64,000 nucleotides of DNA from contig NZ_JACHJR010000001.1 in assembly GCF_014203705.1 (NCBI RefSeq), forward strand, positions 4,402,001-4,466,000, read 5' to 3'. The DNA is from Kitasatospora gansuensis (GTDB lineage: Bacteria; Actinomycetota; Actinomycetes; Streptomycetales; Streptomycetaceae). Below, one piece after another: positions 42,841 through 51,189 of this stretch. Below the pieces are notes generated by a model. It was not told the DNA's origin, made no database searches, and saw only the letters and a list, made by a program, of their open reading frames with translations. The position numbers were made by a program, and so were the translations under genes. Position 1 is the stretch's first letter; each line of letters opens with the position of its first letter.

Positions 42841-44199
42841 GTGACTCAGCACCCTGCTCGAACGGCTCTGCGTGCCCAGCTCCTGCCCCCCACCCGGGGC
42901 CGGTTGCAGGCCCTGATGGGCGGCCGTTCCCGTCGGCCGCGCCGGATCGCGATGCTGAGCGTGCACACCTCCCCGCTGCACCAGCCGGGCACCGGCGACG
43001 CGGGCGGGATGAACGTCTACATCGTCGAGCTGGCGAAGCGGCTGGCCGAGCTCGACATCGAGGTCGAGGTGTTCACCCGGGCGATCAGCTCCGACGACGC
43101 GCCGACGGTCGAGCTGGCGCCCGGGGTGCTGGTCCGGCACGTCACGGCCGGTCCGTTCGAGGGCCTGATCAAGGAGGACCTGCCGGCCCAGCTGTGCGCC
43201 TTCACACACGCGGTGCTGCGCACCGAGGCGGGTCACCGGCCTGGCCATTACGACCTGGTGCACTCGCACTACTGGCTCTCCGGCCAGGTCGGCTGGCTGG
43301 CCGCCCAGCGCTGGGGCGTCCCGCTGGTGCACACCATGCACACCATGGCCCGGGTGAAGAACGCGGCGCTGGCCGAGGGCGACACCCCCGAGCCGGCCGC
43401 CCGGGTGATCGGCGAGAGCCAGGTGGTCGAGGCCGCCGACCGGCTGATCGCCAACACCGCCGAGGAGGCCGGCGAGCTGGCCTTCCACTACGCGGCCCGG
43501 CCGGATCAGCTGGCCGTGGTGCACCCCGGCGTCAACCTCGAGGTCTTCCGCCCCGGCGACCGCCAGGCCGCCCGGGCCCGGCTCGGCCTGCCGCAGGACG
43601 CCGCCGTGCTGCTCTTCGCGGGCCGGATACAGCCACTCAAGGCACCGGACGTGCTGCTCCGGGCGGTCGCGGTGCTGCTGGAGCGCGAGCCCGAGCTGCG
43701 CCGTCGGCTGGTCGTGCCGGTGGTCGGCGGCCCGTCCGGCAGCGGTCTGGCCAAGCCGGAGAGCCTGGAGAAGCTGGCCGCCCAGCTCGGCATCTGCGAC
43801 GTGGTCCGGTTCCACCCGCCGGTCGGCCAGGCCGAGCTGGCCCAGTGGTACCGGGCCGCCACGGCCCTGGTGATGCCCTCGTACAGCGAGTCCTTCGGGC
43901 TGGTCGCGCTGGAGGCGCAGGCCTGCGGCACCCCCGTGGTGGCAGCCGCCGTCGGCGGTCTCCCGGTCGCGGTCCGGGACGGGCGGACGGGCACCCTGGT
44001 GACCGGCCACGACCCGCACGACTGGGCCCGCGCGCTGCGCCCGTACGTGACCGACGCCGAGCTGGTGCACCGTCAGGGGGCGGCCGCCGCCGCCCACGCG
44101 GCGGCGTTCGGCTGGGAGACCGCCGCGGCGAGCACCGCCGAGGTGTACACCGCGGCGATGCACCGGTCCGGGCTGCGCGGCGGCCTGCGGCTGGCCTGA
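42841..44199 (+). CDS. mshA: D-inositol-3-phosphate glycosyltransferase MshA
   Basis: First enzyme of mycothiol synthesis: joins UDP-GlcNAc to 1L-myo-inositol 1-phosphate. A GT4/GT-B glycosyltransferase of 452 residues, the normal length for actinobacteria. Characteristic segments: MLSVHTSPLHQPGTGDAGGM with the GDAGGMNVY loop that binds inositol phosphate, VHSHYWLSGQVGWLA, and the UDP-binding C-terminal motif MPSYSESFGLVALEAQACGT. GTG 42841 with AAAGGAGG 9 bases upstream. The YbjN gene follows 48 bp later. Mycothiol is the main low-molecular-weight thiol in actinobacteria. Confidence 0.95.
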   Translation: MTQHPARTALRAQLLPPTRGRLQALMGGRSRRPRRIAMLSVHTSPLHQPGTGDAGGMNVYIVELAKRLAELDIEVEVFTRAISSDDAPTVELAPGVLVRHVTAGPFEGLIKEDLPAQLCAFTHAVLRTEAGHRPGHYDLVHSHYWLSGQVGWLAAQRWGVPLVHTMHTMARVKNAALAEGDTPEPAARVIGESQVVEAADRLIANTAEEAGELAFHYAARPDQLAVVHPGVNLEVFRPGDRQAARARLGLPQDAAVLLFAGRIQPLKAPDVLLRAVAVLLEREPELRRRLVVPVVGGPSGSGLAKPESLEKLAAQLGICDVVRFHPPVGQAELAQWYRAATALVMPSYSESFGLVALEAQACGTPVVAAAVGGLPVAVRDGRTGTLVTGHDPHDWARALRPYVTDAELVHRQGAAAAAHAAAFGWETAAASTAEVYTAAMHRSGLRGGLRLA

Positions 44200-44247
44200 C
44201 GGGGAGTCATCGCGTCGGGCGCGGTACCGCCGAGTAACGTCTCCCCC

Positions 44248-44775
44248 ATGGCAATCCGTACCAAGGACGACGCCCTCGCGCTGCTCCGGACCGCGCTGGA
44301 CGAGGCGGGCGTGGCCTGGGAGCCCGCCGCGACCGATCCGTACACGCTGGTCGCGACGCTGCCCGGGACGCGCAAGCTGGCCACCCCGTGCGCGCTCCGG
44401 GTCGGCGACCACACCCTCTCGGTGAACGCCTTCGTGGTCCGGCGCCCGGACGAGAACCACGAGGCGGTCTACCGCTGGCTGCTGGAGCGCAACACCAAGC
44501 TGTTCGGTGTCGGGTACGCGCTCGACGCGCTCGGCGACGTCTACCTGGCGGGACGGCTGCCGCTGGAGGGGTTGACCGCCGAGGTGGTGGACCGGCTGCT
44601 CGGCACCGTGCTGCAGGGGGCCGACGAGCCCTTCAACACCCTGCTGGAGCTCGGCTTCGCGACCGCGATCCGGCGCGAGTGGGCGTGGCGGGTCAAGCGC
44701 GGCGAGTCCACCCGCAACCTCGAGGCCTTCACCCACCTGGCCGGTCCCGCCGACGAACGGCCGGAGACCGACTGA
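44248..44775 (+). CDS. YbjN domain-containing protein
   Basis: Type III secretion chaperone-like YbjN protein of 175 residues. Sequence features: VNAFVVRRPDENHEAVYRWL and RNTKLFGVGYALDALGDVYL. In streptomycetes and mycobacteria the gene usually follows mshA (Rv0487 next to Rv0486). Its role is unknown; a general stress or protein-binding function is suspected. ATG 44248. Its stop nearly meets the convergent MFS gene stop. Confidence 0.88.
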   Translation: MAIRTKDDALALLRTALDEAGVAWEPAATDPYTLVATLPGTRKLATPCALRVGDHTLSVNAFVVRRPDENHEAVYRWLLERNTKLFGVGYALDALGDVYLAGRLPLEGLTAEVVDRLLGTVLQGADEPFNTLLELGFATAIRREWAWRVKRGESTRNLEAFTHLAGPADERPETD

Positions 44776-44778
44776 CCG

Positions 44779-46026
44779 TCAGACGGCGGCCCGGTCCGGC
44801 TCCGCCGCCGCGGGCACGCGCTCGACCGCCTGCCGCCGCCCGAGCAGCAGGAAGGCGGCCGCGGCGAGGGTGCCGAGGCCCGCGCAGGTGCCCCAGGCCG
44901 CCGCTCCGCCGCCGTACTGGAGCAGCACCGAGCCGCCCACCGGGCCGATGAACATGGCGAGCGACCAGGAGAGCGAGTACACGCCCTGGTAGCGGCCCCG
45001 GGCCTGCGCCGGGGCGAGTTCGGCGACCAGCGCCGTCATGGTCGGGGCGTTCATGATCTCGCCGATCGTCCAGACCGCGACCGTGAAGGCGAAGAACCAG
45101 ACCGACGAACCCGCGAACATGGTCAGCCCGAAGCCCCACCCGATCAGCAGCGCGCTGGCCAGCAGCAGCGCGGTCCGGCTCCGGCCCTCCATCAGCCTGG
45201 TCAGGGGGAGCTGGAGCAGCACGATCAGCAGGCCGTTCAGGCTGATCACCCAGCCGTACTGGGCGGCGGTGATCCCGGCCTGCCCCATGTCGACGGCCAG
45301 CGTGGTGCTGCCCTGCTGGGCGACCAGGGCGAGCAGCAGGTTGATCCCGACCACGGCCATGAACCGGCGGTCGGCGAACACCGTGCCCAGGTGGACCGCG
45401 GGTTCGGAACGTTCGGTGGCGGTGACGGCGGGCTTGGTCTCCGGGATCTTCACGAAGACCACCACCGCGCAGAGCAGCGTGCTCAGCGCGTCCAACAGGA
45501 AGAGCGTCAGATAGCCGCCCGCCGCGATCACACCGGCCGCGGCGGTCGAGACGCCGAAGCCGATGTTGACGGCCCAGTAGTTCAGCGAGTACGCCCGCAC
45601 CCGGTCCTCGGCGGGCACCACGTCGGCGATGATCGCCGAGATCGCCGGGCGGGAGGCGTTGCTGGCCAGACCGACCAGGAAGACCATCGAGGCGATCGCC
45701 ACCGGCCCGTCGGTGAAGCCGAGCACCGCCACGCTGACGGCGGTGCCGAGCTGCGCCGCGAGCAGGGTCGGCCGCCGCCCGATCCGGTCGGTCAGCACAC
45801 CGCCGCCGATCGCCGCGATCGCCGAGCCGAGACCGAACAGCGAGGCGACCAGACCCGCGTACGCCGCCGAGTAGCCCCGGTCGGCGGTCAGGTAGAGCGC
45901 CAGGAACGGCACCACGAACCCGCCGAGCTTGTTGACCAGGGTGGCCGTCCAGAGCCACCAGAACCGGCGGGGGAGTCCACGGCCCGTCTCCGATAGTGAG
46001 ACGACCAGGCGCTGCAGGGCGGGCAT
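44779..46026 (-). CDS. MFS transporter
   Basis: Twelve-segment permease of 415 residues, DHA1-like. Motif A is GGGVLTDRIGRRPTLLAAQL near residue 70; TM4-5 region ADVVPAEDRVRAYSLNYWAV. Probably exports a small hydrophobic compound. ATG 46026 has GGGAG 8 bases upstream; a second ATG at 46047 lacks a ribosome site and was not used. The divergent gpmA gene begins 158 bp away. Confidence 0.88.
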   Translation of the reverse strand: MPALQRLVVSLSETGRGLPRRFWWLWTATLVNKLGGFVVPFLALYLTADRGYSAAYAGLVASLFGLGSAIAAIGGGVLTDRIGRRPTLLAAQLGTAVSVAVLGFTDGPVAIASMVFLVGLASNASRPAISAIIADVVPAEDRVRAYSLNYWAVNIGFGVSTAAAGVIAAGGYLTLFLLDALSTLLCAVVVFVKIPETKPAVTATERSEPAVHLGTVFADRRFMAVVGINLLLALVAQQGSTTLAVDMGQAGITAAQYGWVISLNGLLIVLLQLPLTRLMEGRSRTALLLASALLIGWGFGLTMFAGSSVWFFAFTVAVWTIGEIMNAPTMTALVAELAPAQARGRYQGVYSLSWSLAMFIGPVGGSVLLQYGGGAAAWGTCAGLGTLAAAAFLLLGRRQAVERVPAAAEPDRAAV

Positions 46027-46183
46027 GTGGGGGCTCCCGGTGGGCATGAGGTCGCGCTGAGCGGTGCAGGGAGGGGCAGGCTGACCGCTCAGCGCCAATG
46101 TAAGTGGCTCTTATCCGAGCCGAACATTACCGAGGGACCTCCGTCCCGACCAGCCGTTATTCACCTCTATTAAGCTGACCCCC

Positions 46184-46942
46184 ATGGCTGACACGACCTA
46201 CCGACTGATCCTGCTCCGTCACGGCGAGAGCCAGTGGAACCAGAAGAACCTCTTCACCGGCTGGGTCGACGTCGACCTCAACGAGAAGGGCGAGAAGGAG
46301 GCCGCACGCGGCGGTGAGCTGCTCGCCGCCGAGGGCTTCCTCCCCGACGTGCTGCACACCTCCCTGCTGCGCCGCGCGATCCGCACCTCGCAGATCGCCC
46401 TGGACAAGGCCGACCGGCACTGGATCCCGGTCAGCCGCAGCTGGCGGCTGAACGAGCGCCACTACGGCGCCCTCCAGGGCAAGGACAAGGCCCAGACCCT
46501 GGCCGAGTTCGGCGAGGAGCAGTTCCAGCTCTGGCGCCGCTCGTACGACACCCCGCCGCCCGCGCTCGAGGACGGCAACGAGTACTCGCAGGCCGGCGAC
46601 GCCCGCTACGGCGACATCCCGAGCGAGCTGCGTCCGCGCACCGAGTGCCTCAAGGACGTCGTCGACCGGATGCTGCCGTACTGGTACGACGCGATCGTGC
46701 CCGACCTGGCGGCCGGCAAGACCGTCCTGGTCACCGCGCACGGCAACAGCCTGCGCGCCTTGGTCAAGCACCTCGACGGCATCTCCGACGAGGACATCGC
46801 GGGCCTGAACATCCCCACCGGCATCCCGCTCGTCTACGAGCTCGACGCCGACTTCAAGCCGGTCACCAAGGGCGGCCGCTACCTGGACGCGGACGCCGCC
46901 GCGGCCGCCATCGAGGCGGTCAAGAACCAGGGCAAGAAGTAA
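46184..46942 (+). CDS. gpmA: 2,3-bisphosphoglycerate-dependent phosphoglycerate mutase
   Basis: Glycolytic mutase interconverting 3- and 2-phosphoglycerate, 252 residues, the family length. The phospho-acceptor His is in LILLRHGESQWNQKNLFTGW, the second catalytic residues are RRSYDTPPP and LVTAHGNSLRALVKHLDG. ATG 46184. Widely conserved near mshA in streptomycetes. Confidence 0.97.
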   Translation: MADTTYRLILLRHGESQWNQKNLFTGWVDVDLNEKGEKEAARGGELLAAEGFLPDVLHTSLLRRAIRTSQIALDKADRHWIPVSRSWRLNERHYGALQGKDKAQTLAEFGEEQFQLWRRSYDTPPPALEDGNEYSQAGDARYGDIPSELRPRTECLKDVVDRMLPYWYDAIVPDLAAGKTVLVTAHGNSLRALVKHLDGISDEDIAGLNIPTGIPLVYELDADFKPVTKGGRYLDADAAAAAIEAVKNQGKK

Positions 46943-46960
46943 GCCCGACGCAGTCCCCGA

Positions 46961-46994
46961 GGGCCCCACCGGTGCGTTCGCGCCGGTGGGGCCC
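46961..46994 (+). terminator. Terminator of gpmA
   Basis: 16-bp stem (GGGCCCCACCGGTGCG with its complement, one G-U pair) and a TT tip, followed by TTCTGTCT. It lies 18 bp after the gpmA stop. Confidence 0.85.
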
Positions 46995-47031
46995 TTCTGT
47001 CTGCCGGGGTGTCAACTCGCCGTAGTGGGGC

Positions 47032-47047
47032 GGTGGTTCAGACCATT
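47032..47047. promoter_or_regulatory. DasR-like (dre) palindrome upstream of the AA10 oxygenase gene
   Basis: GGTGGTTCAGACCATT with core TGGTTCAGACCA, matching the dre consensus for the GntR-type repressor DasR. It overlaps a TTGACG -35 element (47046-47051). DasR control of chitin-system genes is established in S. coelicolor; binding here is inferred. Confidence 0.6.
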
Positions 47048-47196
47048 GACGGGTCGGTCGGGCGCTCCTACCGTATGGACCAGCGCTGGCGCGAGCACGC
47101 CAAGATCCCCCACCGGCGGCCGTTCGCCAGTCATGCACTCCATCCACCCCCACAGCTCGCTCCGGCCTGCCCGGGGACGAGTCCGGAAGGAGCACC

Positions 47197-47784
47197 ATGC
47201 GTAAGCGCCATCTGTTCGCGGCCCTCGTCGGGGCCCTGGCCGTGCAGGTCGCCACCGCGATTCCGGCCTTCTCGCACGGCTACATCAGCGGGCCGCCCAG
47301 CCGGGCCGCGTACTGCGCGGCGGGCACCGTCACCGGCTGCGGCGACATCCAGTGGGAGCCGCAGAGCGTCGAGGGGCCCAAGGGCTTCCCGAGCGGTGGC
47401 CCGGCCGACGGCAAGCTCTGCGCGGGCGGCAACAGCCGGTTCGCCCAGCTGGACAACCCGCGGAACGGGGCCTGGCCGACCACCAAGGTGGCGGCGGGTC
47501 AGAAGCAGAACTTCACCTGGAAGTTCACCGCCAGGCACGCCACCGCCCAGTACCGGTACTTCCTCACCAAGCCGGGCTACAGCGCGTCCTCGGTGCTGAG
47601 CCGGAGCAACCTCAACCTCACCCCGCTGCTGACCGTCCCGGGCAACAACGCCCAGCCGCCCAGCACGCTCACCCACAGCGTGCCGCTGCCGGCCGGGCTG
47701 ACCGGGCACCACGTGCTGCTCGCGGTGTGGGACGTCGCCGACACCACGAACGCCTTCTACTCCTGCGTCGACCTGCAGTTCTAG
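47197..47784 (+). CDS. Chitin-active AA10 lytic polysaccharide monooxygenase
   Basis: Secreted copper enzyme of 195 residues. Signal peptide to about residue 26 (LVGALAVQVATAIPAFS), then the mature chain begins HGYISGPPSRAAYC, with the N-terminal His of the copper brace; the second His is probably in the TARHATAQYRYFLTKPGY segment. It has no separate carbohydrate-binding module, the form known as CBP21/ChbB-like. It breaks crystalline chitin oxidatively. ATG 47197 with AAGGAG upstream and a dre-like site further back. Terminator follows. Confidence 0.93.
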   Translation: MRKRHLFAALVGALAVQVATAIPAFSHGYISGPPSRAAYCAAGTVTGCGDIQWEPQSVEGPKGFPSGGPADGKLCAGGNSRFAQLDNPRNGAWPTTKVAAGQKQNFTWKFTARHATAQYRYFLTKPGYSASSVLSRSNLNLTPLLTVPGNNAQPPSTLTHSVPLPAGLTGHHVLLAVWDVADTTNAFYSCVDLQF

Positions 47785-47800
47785 CAGCCGGGCGGACATA

Positions 47801-47844
47801 CGTCGGCCGGGCGCCCCGCTCAGGACAGGGGCGCCCGGCCGACG
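47801..47844. terminator. Bidirectional hairpin terminator
   Basis: 17-bp perfect stem CGTCGGCCGGGCGCCCC with complement, loop of 10 nt, between the convergent AA10 gene and the Cys-rich peptide gene. Confidence 0.88.
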
Positions 47845-47869
47845 GGCGGGACGGTGGGACCGGCCCGGG

Positions 47870-48049
47870 TCAGTGACCGCCGCAGCAGCCGCCGGAGGCG
47901 CCGCCGCACTGGCAGGGCGCACCCGACTGGCAGCCGCAGCCGCAGCCGCCACCGCAGCCGCACCCGGCGGCGAGGATCGGCAGCAGGGCGGGGCTGGTGG
48001 GCTCGACGAGGCTCGCCGGTGGACTGGTCGGAGCGGTGGTTGCCTTCAT
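47870..48049 (-). CDS. Cys/Gly-rich small peptide of unknown function
   Basis: A 59-residue peptide with two parts: a Thr/Pro/Ser/Leu-rich leader-like half (MKATTAPTSPPASLVEPTSP, then ALLPILAA) and a C-terminal half with nine Cys, mostly in GC repeats (GCGCGGGCGCGCQSGAPCQC, then GGASGGCCGGH). ATG 48049 has a strong AAGGAGG. The bipartite layout resembles a RiPP precursor or a metallothionein-like protein. No modifying enzyme is seen next to it. Lies between the AA10 gene and phoU; I believe similar peptides occur near phoU in other streptomycetes but could not check. Confidence 0.7.
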   Translation of the reverse strand: MKATTAPTSPPASLVEPTSPALLPILAAGCGCGGGCGCGCQSGAPCQCGGASGGCCGGH

Positions 48050-48142
48050 CGCGCTGGGCCCTCCTTGGCACTGGCACACTGCGGCGCACACGGAGGTGTG
48101 CCCACCCCCTGAGTGAAGCGCCGCCGGTGACGGGGCGTCAAC

Positions 48143-48180
48143 GGGCGCGCAGGGGCGGTTCAGGACCGCCCCGTGCGCCC
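48143..48180 (-). terminator. Terminator of phoU
   Basis: Near-perfect 16-bp stem, GGGCGCGCAGGGGCGGT against its complement with one small bulge, 5-nt loop. It sits just downstream of phoU. Confidence 0.75.
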
Positions 48181-48215
48181 CCGCGCCGCTCGACCCGGGA
48201 CCCGTACGACGACCC

Positions 48216-48890
48216 CTACTCCGCCGACTCGGCGTTGGCGACGAAGTCGGCCACGTGCTCGCCGGTCACCAGGAAGACCACGCGCTTGGCCACCGAGACC
48301 GCGTGGTCGGCGAAGCGCTCGTAGTAGCGGCCGACCAGGGTGACGTCCACCGCGGTCTCGATGCCGTGCTGCCAGCGGTCGTCCAGCAGGTGCGAGAACA
48401 GCTCGCGGTGCAGCGCGTCGATCGCGTCGTCGTCCTGCTCCAGCTCGAGCGCCTTCTCGACGTCCTTGGTGGCGATCACCTGGCCGGCCTTGGCCACCAG
48501 CCGCTGGGCGAGCTGCCCCATCTCCAGCACGATCGGGTGCAGGTCGTTCGGGACGGCGGTCTCCGGGAAGCGCAGCCGGGCCACCTTGGCCACGTGCCGG
48601 GCCAGGTCGCCGCAGCGCTCCAGGTCGGAGCTCATCCGCAGCGAGGTGACCACGATCCGCAGATCGGTGGCGACCGGCTGCTGACGGGCCAGCAGGTCGA
48701 TGGCCCGGTTCTCCAGGTCGTGGTGCAGGGCGTTGACCTTGTCGTCGGCGGCGATCACGCTCTCCGCCAGCGCCAGGTCCGCGTCGAGCAGCGCGGTGGT
48801 GGCCCGACCCATGGCCGAACCGACCAGCCGGGCCATCTCGACCAGGCCGTCGCTGATCGAGTCCAGTTCCTCGTGGTACGCGTCGCGCAT
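48216..48890 (-). CDS. phoU: Phosphate signalling complex protein PhoU
   Basis: Regulator of 224 residues with two PhoU three-helix repeats: MRDAYHEELDSISDGLVEMA and the second repeat with ALELEQDDDAIDALHRELFS. PhoU links the phosphate ABC transporter to the PhoR kinase and damps phosphate-starvation signalling. Divergent from phoR-phoP with a 280-bp promoter region between. ATG 48890. Confidence 0.96.
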   Translation of the reverse strand: MRDAYHEELDSISDGLVEMARLVGSAMGRATTALLDADLALAESVIAADDKVNALHHDLENRAIDLLARQQPVATDLRIVVTSLRMSSDLERCGDLARHVAKVARLRFPETAVPNDLHPIVLEMGQLAQRLVAKAGQVIATKDVEKALELEQDDDAIDALHRELFSHLLDDRWQHGIETAVDVTLVGRYYERFADHAVSVAKRVVFLVTGEHVADFVANAESAE

Positions 48891-49069
48891 TGCTGCTCTC
48901 CTCAGTAGCTCTGTCGGTGGCGGTGCCGACCGGCCATCTCACATGACTAGCGAGCCCGTCTGACGATCGGGACGGCCGCTGCTGGTGGCGGCATCGTAGT
49001 GCCGTCACCGCCCGCGCGGGCTGCGCAACCCACCTTGGGCCGTTCGGGCGACCACGCACGGCCGGTGCA

Positions 49070-49097
49070 GTGAACCAGTGGCAGCGTGAAGGTGAAT
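49070..49097 (-). promoter_or_regulatory. Possible PHO box region between phoU and phoR
   Basis: Three GTGAA motifs, at 49070, 49086 and 49092; on the minus strand they read as TTCAC units. They lie 74-101 bp before phoR. The spacing (16 and 6 bp) does not fit the regular 11-bp PHO-box repeat, so this is only a candidate PhoP-binding region. Confidence 0.3.
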
Positions 49098-49170
49098 TCT
49101 CGGCAACGCGCGGCCGATGCCTTGATCTCACCCCGGGGGTGGGCCGCCGTCATGCGCTTACGCTGGCCAC

Positions 49171-50439
49171 ATGGACGTGAATGTGGCCCTCGCCGCAGCC
49201 TGCGCCATAGCCGGGCTCGGTGTCGGTCTCACAGCCGCGATCGCCTTCCGCTGGAGTGAGCGGGAGCAGGCCAGGGCAGGCAGCGGAACCAAGGGCGGAA
49301 AGACAGGTGTCGGCAGCGCGCCGACCCAGGAGCCATCGCTCCCGCCGGGCGTGGACACCGTGCTCTCGGTGCTGCGCTCCTGCGCGATCGTGCTCGGCGA
49401 CGGCGACGAGGTGGTCAAGGCCAGCTCCGCCGCGTACGCGATGGGCCTGGTCAGGGGTGGTGCGATGGCCGTGGAGCAGATGCTCTCGCTGGCCCGGGCC
49501 ACCCGCAGGGACGGCGAGATCCGACAGGTCGAGCTGGAGGTGCCCAGGCCGGGCGCGGCCCGGGCCACCGACCCGCTGGCGGTCTCCGTCCGGGTCGCCC
49601 CGCTCGGCTCCCGGCTGGTCCTGGTGCTGGTCGAGGACCTCACCGAGCGCCGCCGGATCGAGGCGGTCCGGCGGGACTTCGTGGCCAACGTCTCGCACGA
49701 GCTGAAGACCCCGGTCGGCGCGCTCTCACTGCTCTCCGAGGCGGTCGCGGACGCGTCCGACGACCCGGAGGCGGTGCAGCGCTTCGCCGGCCGGATGCAG
49801 ATCGAGGCCACCAGGCTGGCCAGCCTGGTGCAGGAGATCATCGACCTGTCCCGGGTCCAGGACGACCAGCTGATGGTCGACCCGGAGCCGGTCCCGGTGG
49901 ACACCCTGATCGCCGAGGCGATCGACCGCTGCCGCCAGCCCGCCGCCGCCAAGCAGATCCACATCGCGGCGGGCGGCATCGGCGGCCTCTACCTGCACGG
50001 CAACCGCGGCCAGCTGGCCGCCGCGCTGGGCAACCTGGTGGAGAACGCGGTCAACTACAGCCCGCCCCGAACCCGGGTGGCGATCGCCACCCGGCGGATC
50101 TCCAGCGCCGCCGCCCTCGGTGAGGCGGACGGCGAGCTGATCGAGATCTCGGTGACCGACCAGGGCATCGGCATCTCCGAGAAGGACCGCGAGCGGATCT
50201 TCGAACGCTTCTACCGCGTCGACCCGGCCCGCTCCCGCGCCACCGGCGGAACCGGCCTCGGCCTCTCCATCGTCAAGCACGTGGCGGCCTCCCACGGCGG
50301 CACCGTGTCGGTGTGGAGCGTCGAGGGCCAGGGTTCCACCTTCACCGTCCGACTTCCCGCCGGTCAGGCTCCGGCGGCGAGCCAGCAGAGCCCAACCACT
50401 CTCCCCAACCCCCTTCCTGCCCCGGAGGCCCGATCGTGA
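49171..50439 (+). CDS. phoR: Phosphate sensor histidine kinase PhoR (SenX3-like)
   Basis: Membrane-anchored kinase of 422 residues. One hydrophobic helix at the N terminus (ALAAACAIAGLGVGLTAAIA), a PAS-like region to about 160, dimerisation/phospho-acceptor H176 in FVANVSHELKTPVGALSLLS, and the HATPase with NLVENAVNYSPPRTRV, DQGIGISEKDRERIFERF and GGTGLGLSIVKHV. It phosphorylates PhoP under phosphate limitation. Stop overlaps the phoP start (GTGA). ATG 49171. Confidence 0.95.
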   Translation: MDVNVALAAACAIAGLGVGLTAAIAFRWSEREQARAGSGTKGGKTGVGSAPTQEPSLPPGVDTVLSVLRSCAIVLGDGDEVVKASSAAYAMGLVRGGAMAVEQMLSLARATRRDGEIRQVELEVPRPGAARATDPLAVSVRVAPLGSRLVLVLVEDLTERRRIEAVRRDFVANVSHELKTPVGALSLLSEAVADASDDPEAVQRFAGRMQIEATRLASLVQEIIDLSRVQDDQLMVDPEPVPVDTLIAEAIDRCRQPAAAKQIHIAAGGIGGLYLHGNRGQLAAALGNLVENAVNYSPPRTRVAIATRRISSAAALGEADGELIEISVTDQGIGISEKDRERIFERFYRVDPARSRATGGTGLGLSIVKHVAASHGGTVSVWSVEGQGSTFTVRLPAGQAPAASQQSPTTLPNPLPAPEARS

Positions 50440-51131
50440 CCCGAGTACTGGTGGTCGAGGACGAGGAGTCGTTCAGCGACGCCCTGTCGTACATGCTCCG
50501 CAAGGAGGGCTTCGAGGTGGCCATCGCCGCCACCGGCCCCGACGCGCTGGAGCAGTTCGAACGCAACGGCGCCGACCTGGTGCTGCTCGACCTGATGCTC
50601 CCCGGCCTGCCCGGTACGGAGGTCTGCCGTCAGCTCCGGGTCCGCTCCAACGTCCCGGTGATCATGGTCACCGCCAAGGACAGCGAGATCGACAAGGTGG
50701 TCGGCCTGGAGATAGGTGCCGACGACTACGTGACCAAGCCCTACTCCACCCGCGAGCTGGTCGCCCGGATCCGCGCGGTGCTCCGCCGCCGTGGTGAGGA
50801 CGGCAACGGCGGTGCGGACGGCGGCGGCCCCGGCGCGCTGGAGGCCGGCCCGGTCCGGATGGACGTGGACCGGCACGTGGTCACGGTGGACGGCGCCAAG
50901 GTCGACCTGCCGCTCAAGGAGTTCGACCTGCTGGAGATGCTGCTCCGGAACGCCGGCCGGGTGCTCACCCGGATGCAGCTGATCGACCGGGTCTGGGGCG
51001 CCGACTACGTCGGTGACACCAAGACCCTGGACGTCCACGTGAAGCGCCTGCGGGCCAAGATCGAGCCGGACCCGGGTGCCCCGCGCTACCTGGTGACGGT
51101 CCGTGGCCTGGGCTACAAGTTCGAGCCGTAA
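50436..51131 (+). CDS. phoP: Phosphate response regulator PhoP (RegX3-like)
   Basis: OmpR-family response regulator of 231 residues. Receiver domain with phospho-acceptor D52 in DLVLLDLMLPGLPG, Lys in VIMVTAKDSEIDKVVG, and winged-helix DNA-binding domain (LPLKEFDLLEMLLRNAGRVL, then DTKTLDVHVKRLRAKIEPDP). Binds PHO boxes and controls phosphate uptake and secondary metabolism. GTG 50436 overlaps phoR; GGAGG upstream. Confidence 0.96.
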   Translation: MTRVLVVEDEESFSDALSYMLRKEGFEVAIAATGPDALEQFERNGADLVLLDLMLPGLPGTEVCRQLRVRSNVPVIMVTAKDSEIDKVVGLEIGADDYVTKPYSTRELVARIRAVLRRRGEDGNGGADGGGPGALEAGPVRMDVDRHVVTVDGAKVDLPLKEFDLLEMLLRNAGRVLTRMQLIDRVWGADYVGDTKTLDVHVKRLRAKIEPDPGAPRYLVTVRGLGYKFEP

Positions 51132-51140
51132 ACCGACGTA

Positions 51141-51177
51141 CCGAAGGCCCCCGCTCGCACCGAGTGGGGGCCTTCGG
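51141..51177. terminator. Bidirectional terminator after phoP
   Basis: 17-bp stem CCGAAGGCCCCCGCTCG with its complement (one G-U), loop CAC, between phoP and the convergent lipoprotein gene. Confidence 0.87.
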
Positions 51178-51189
51178 CATGACGCGGTG

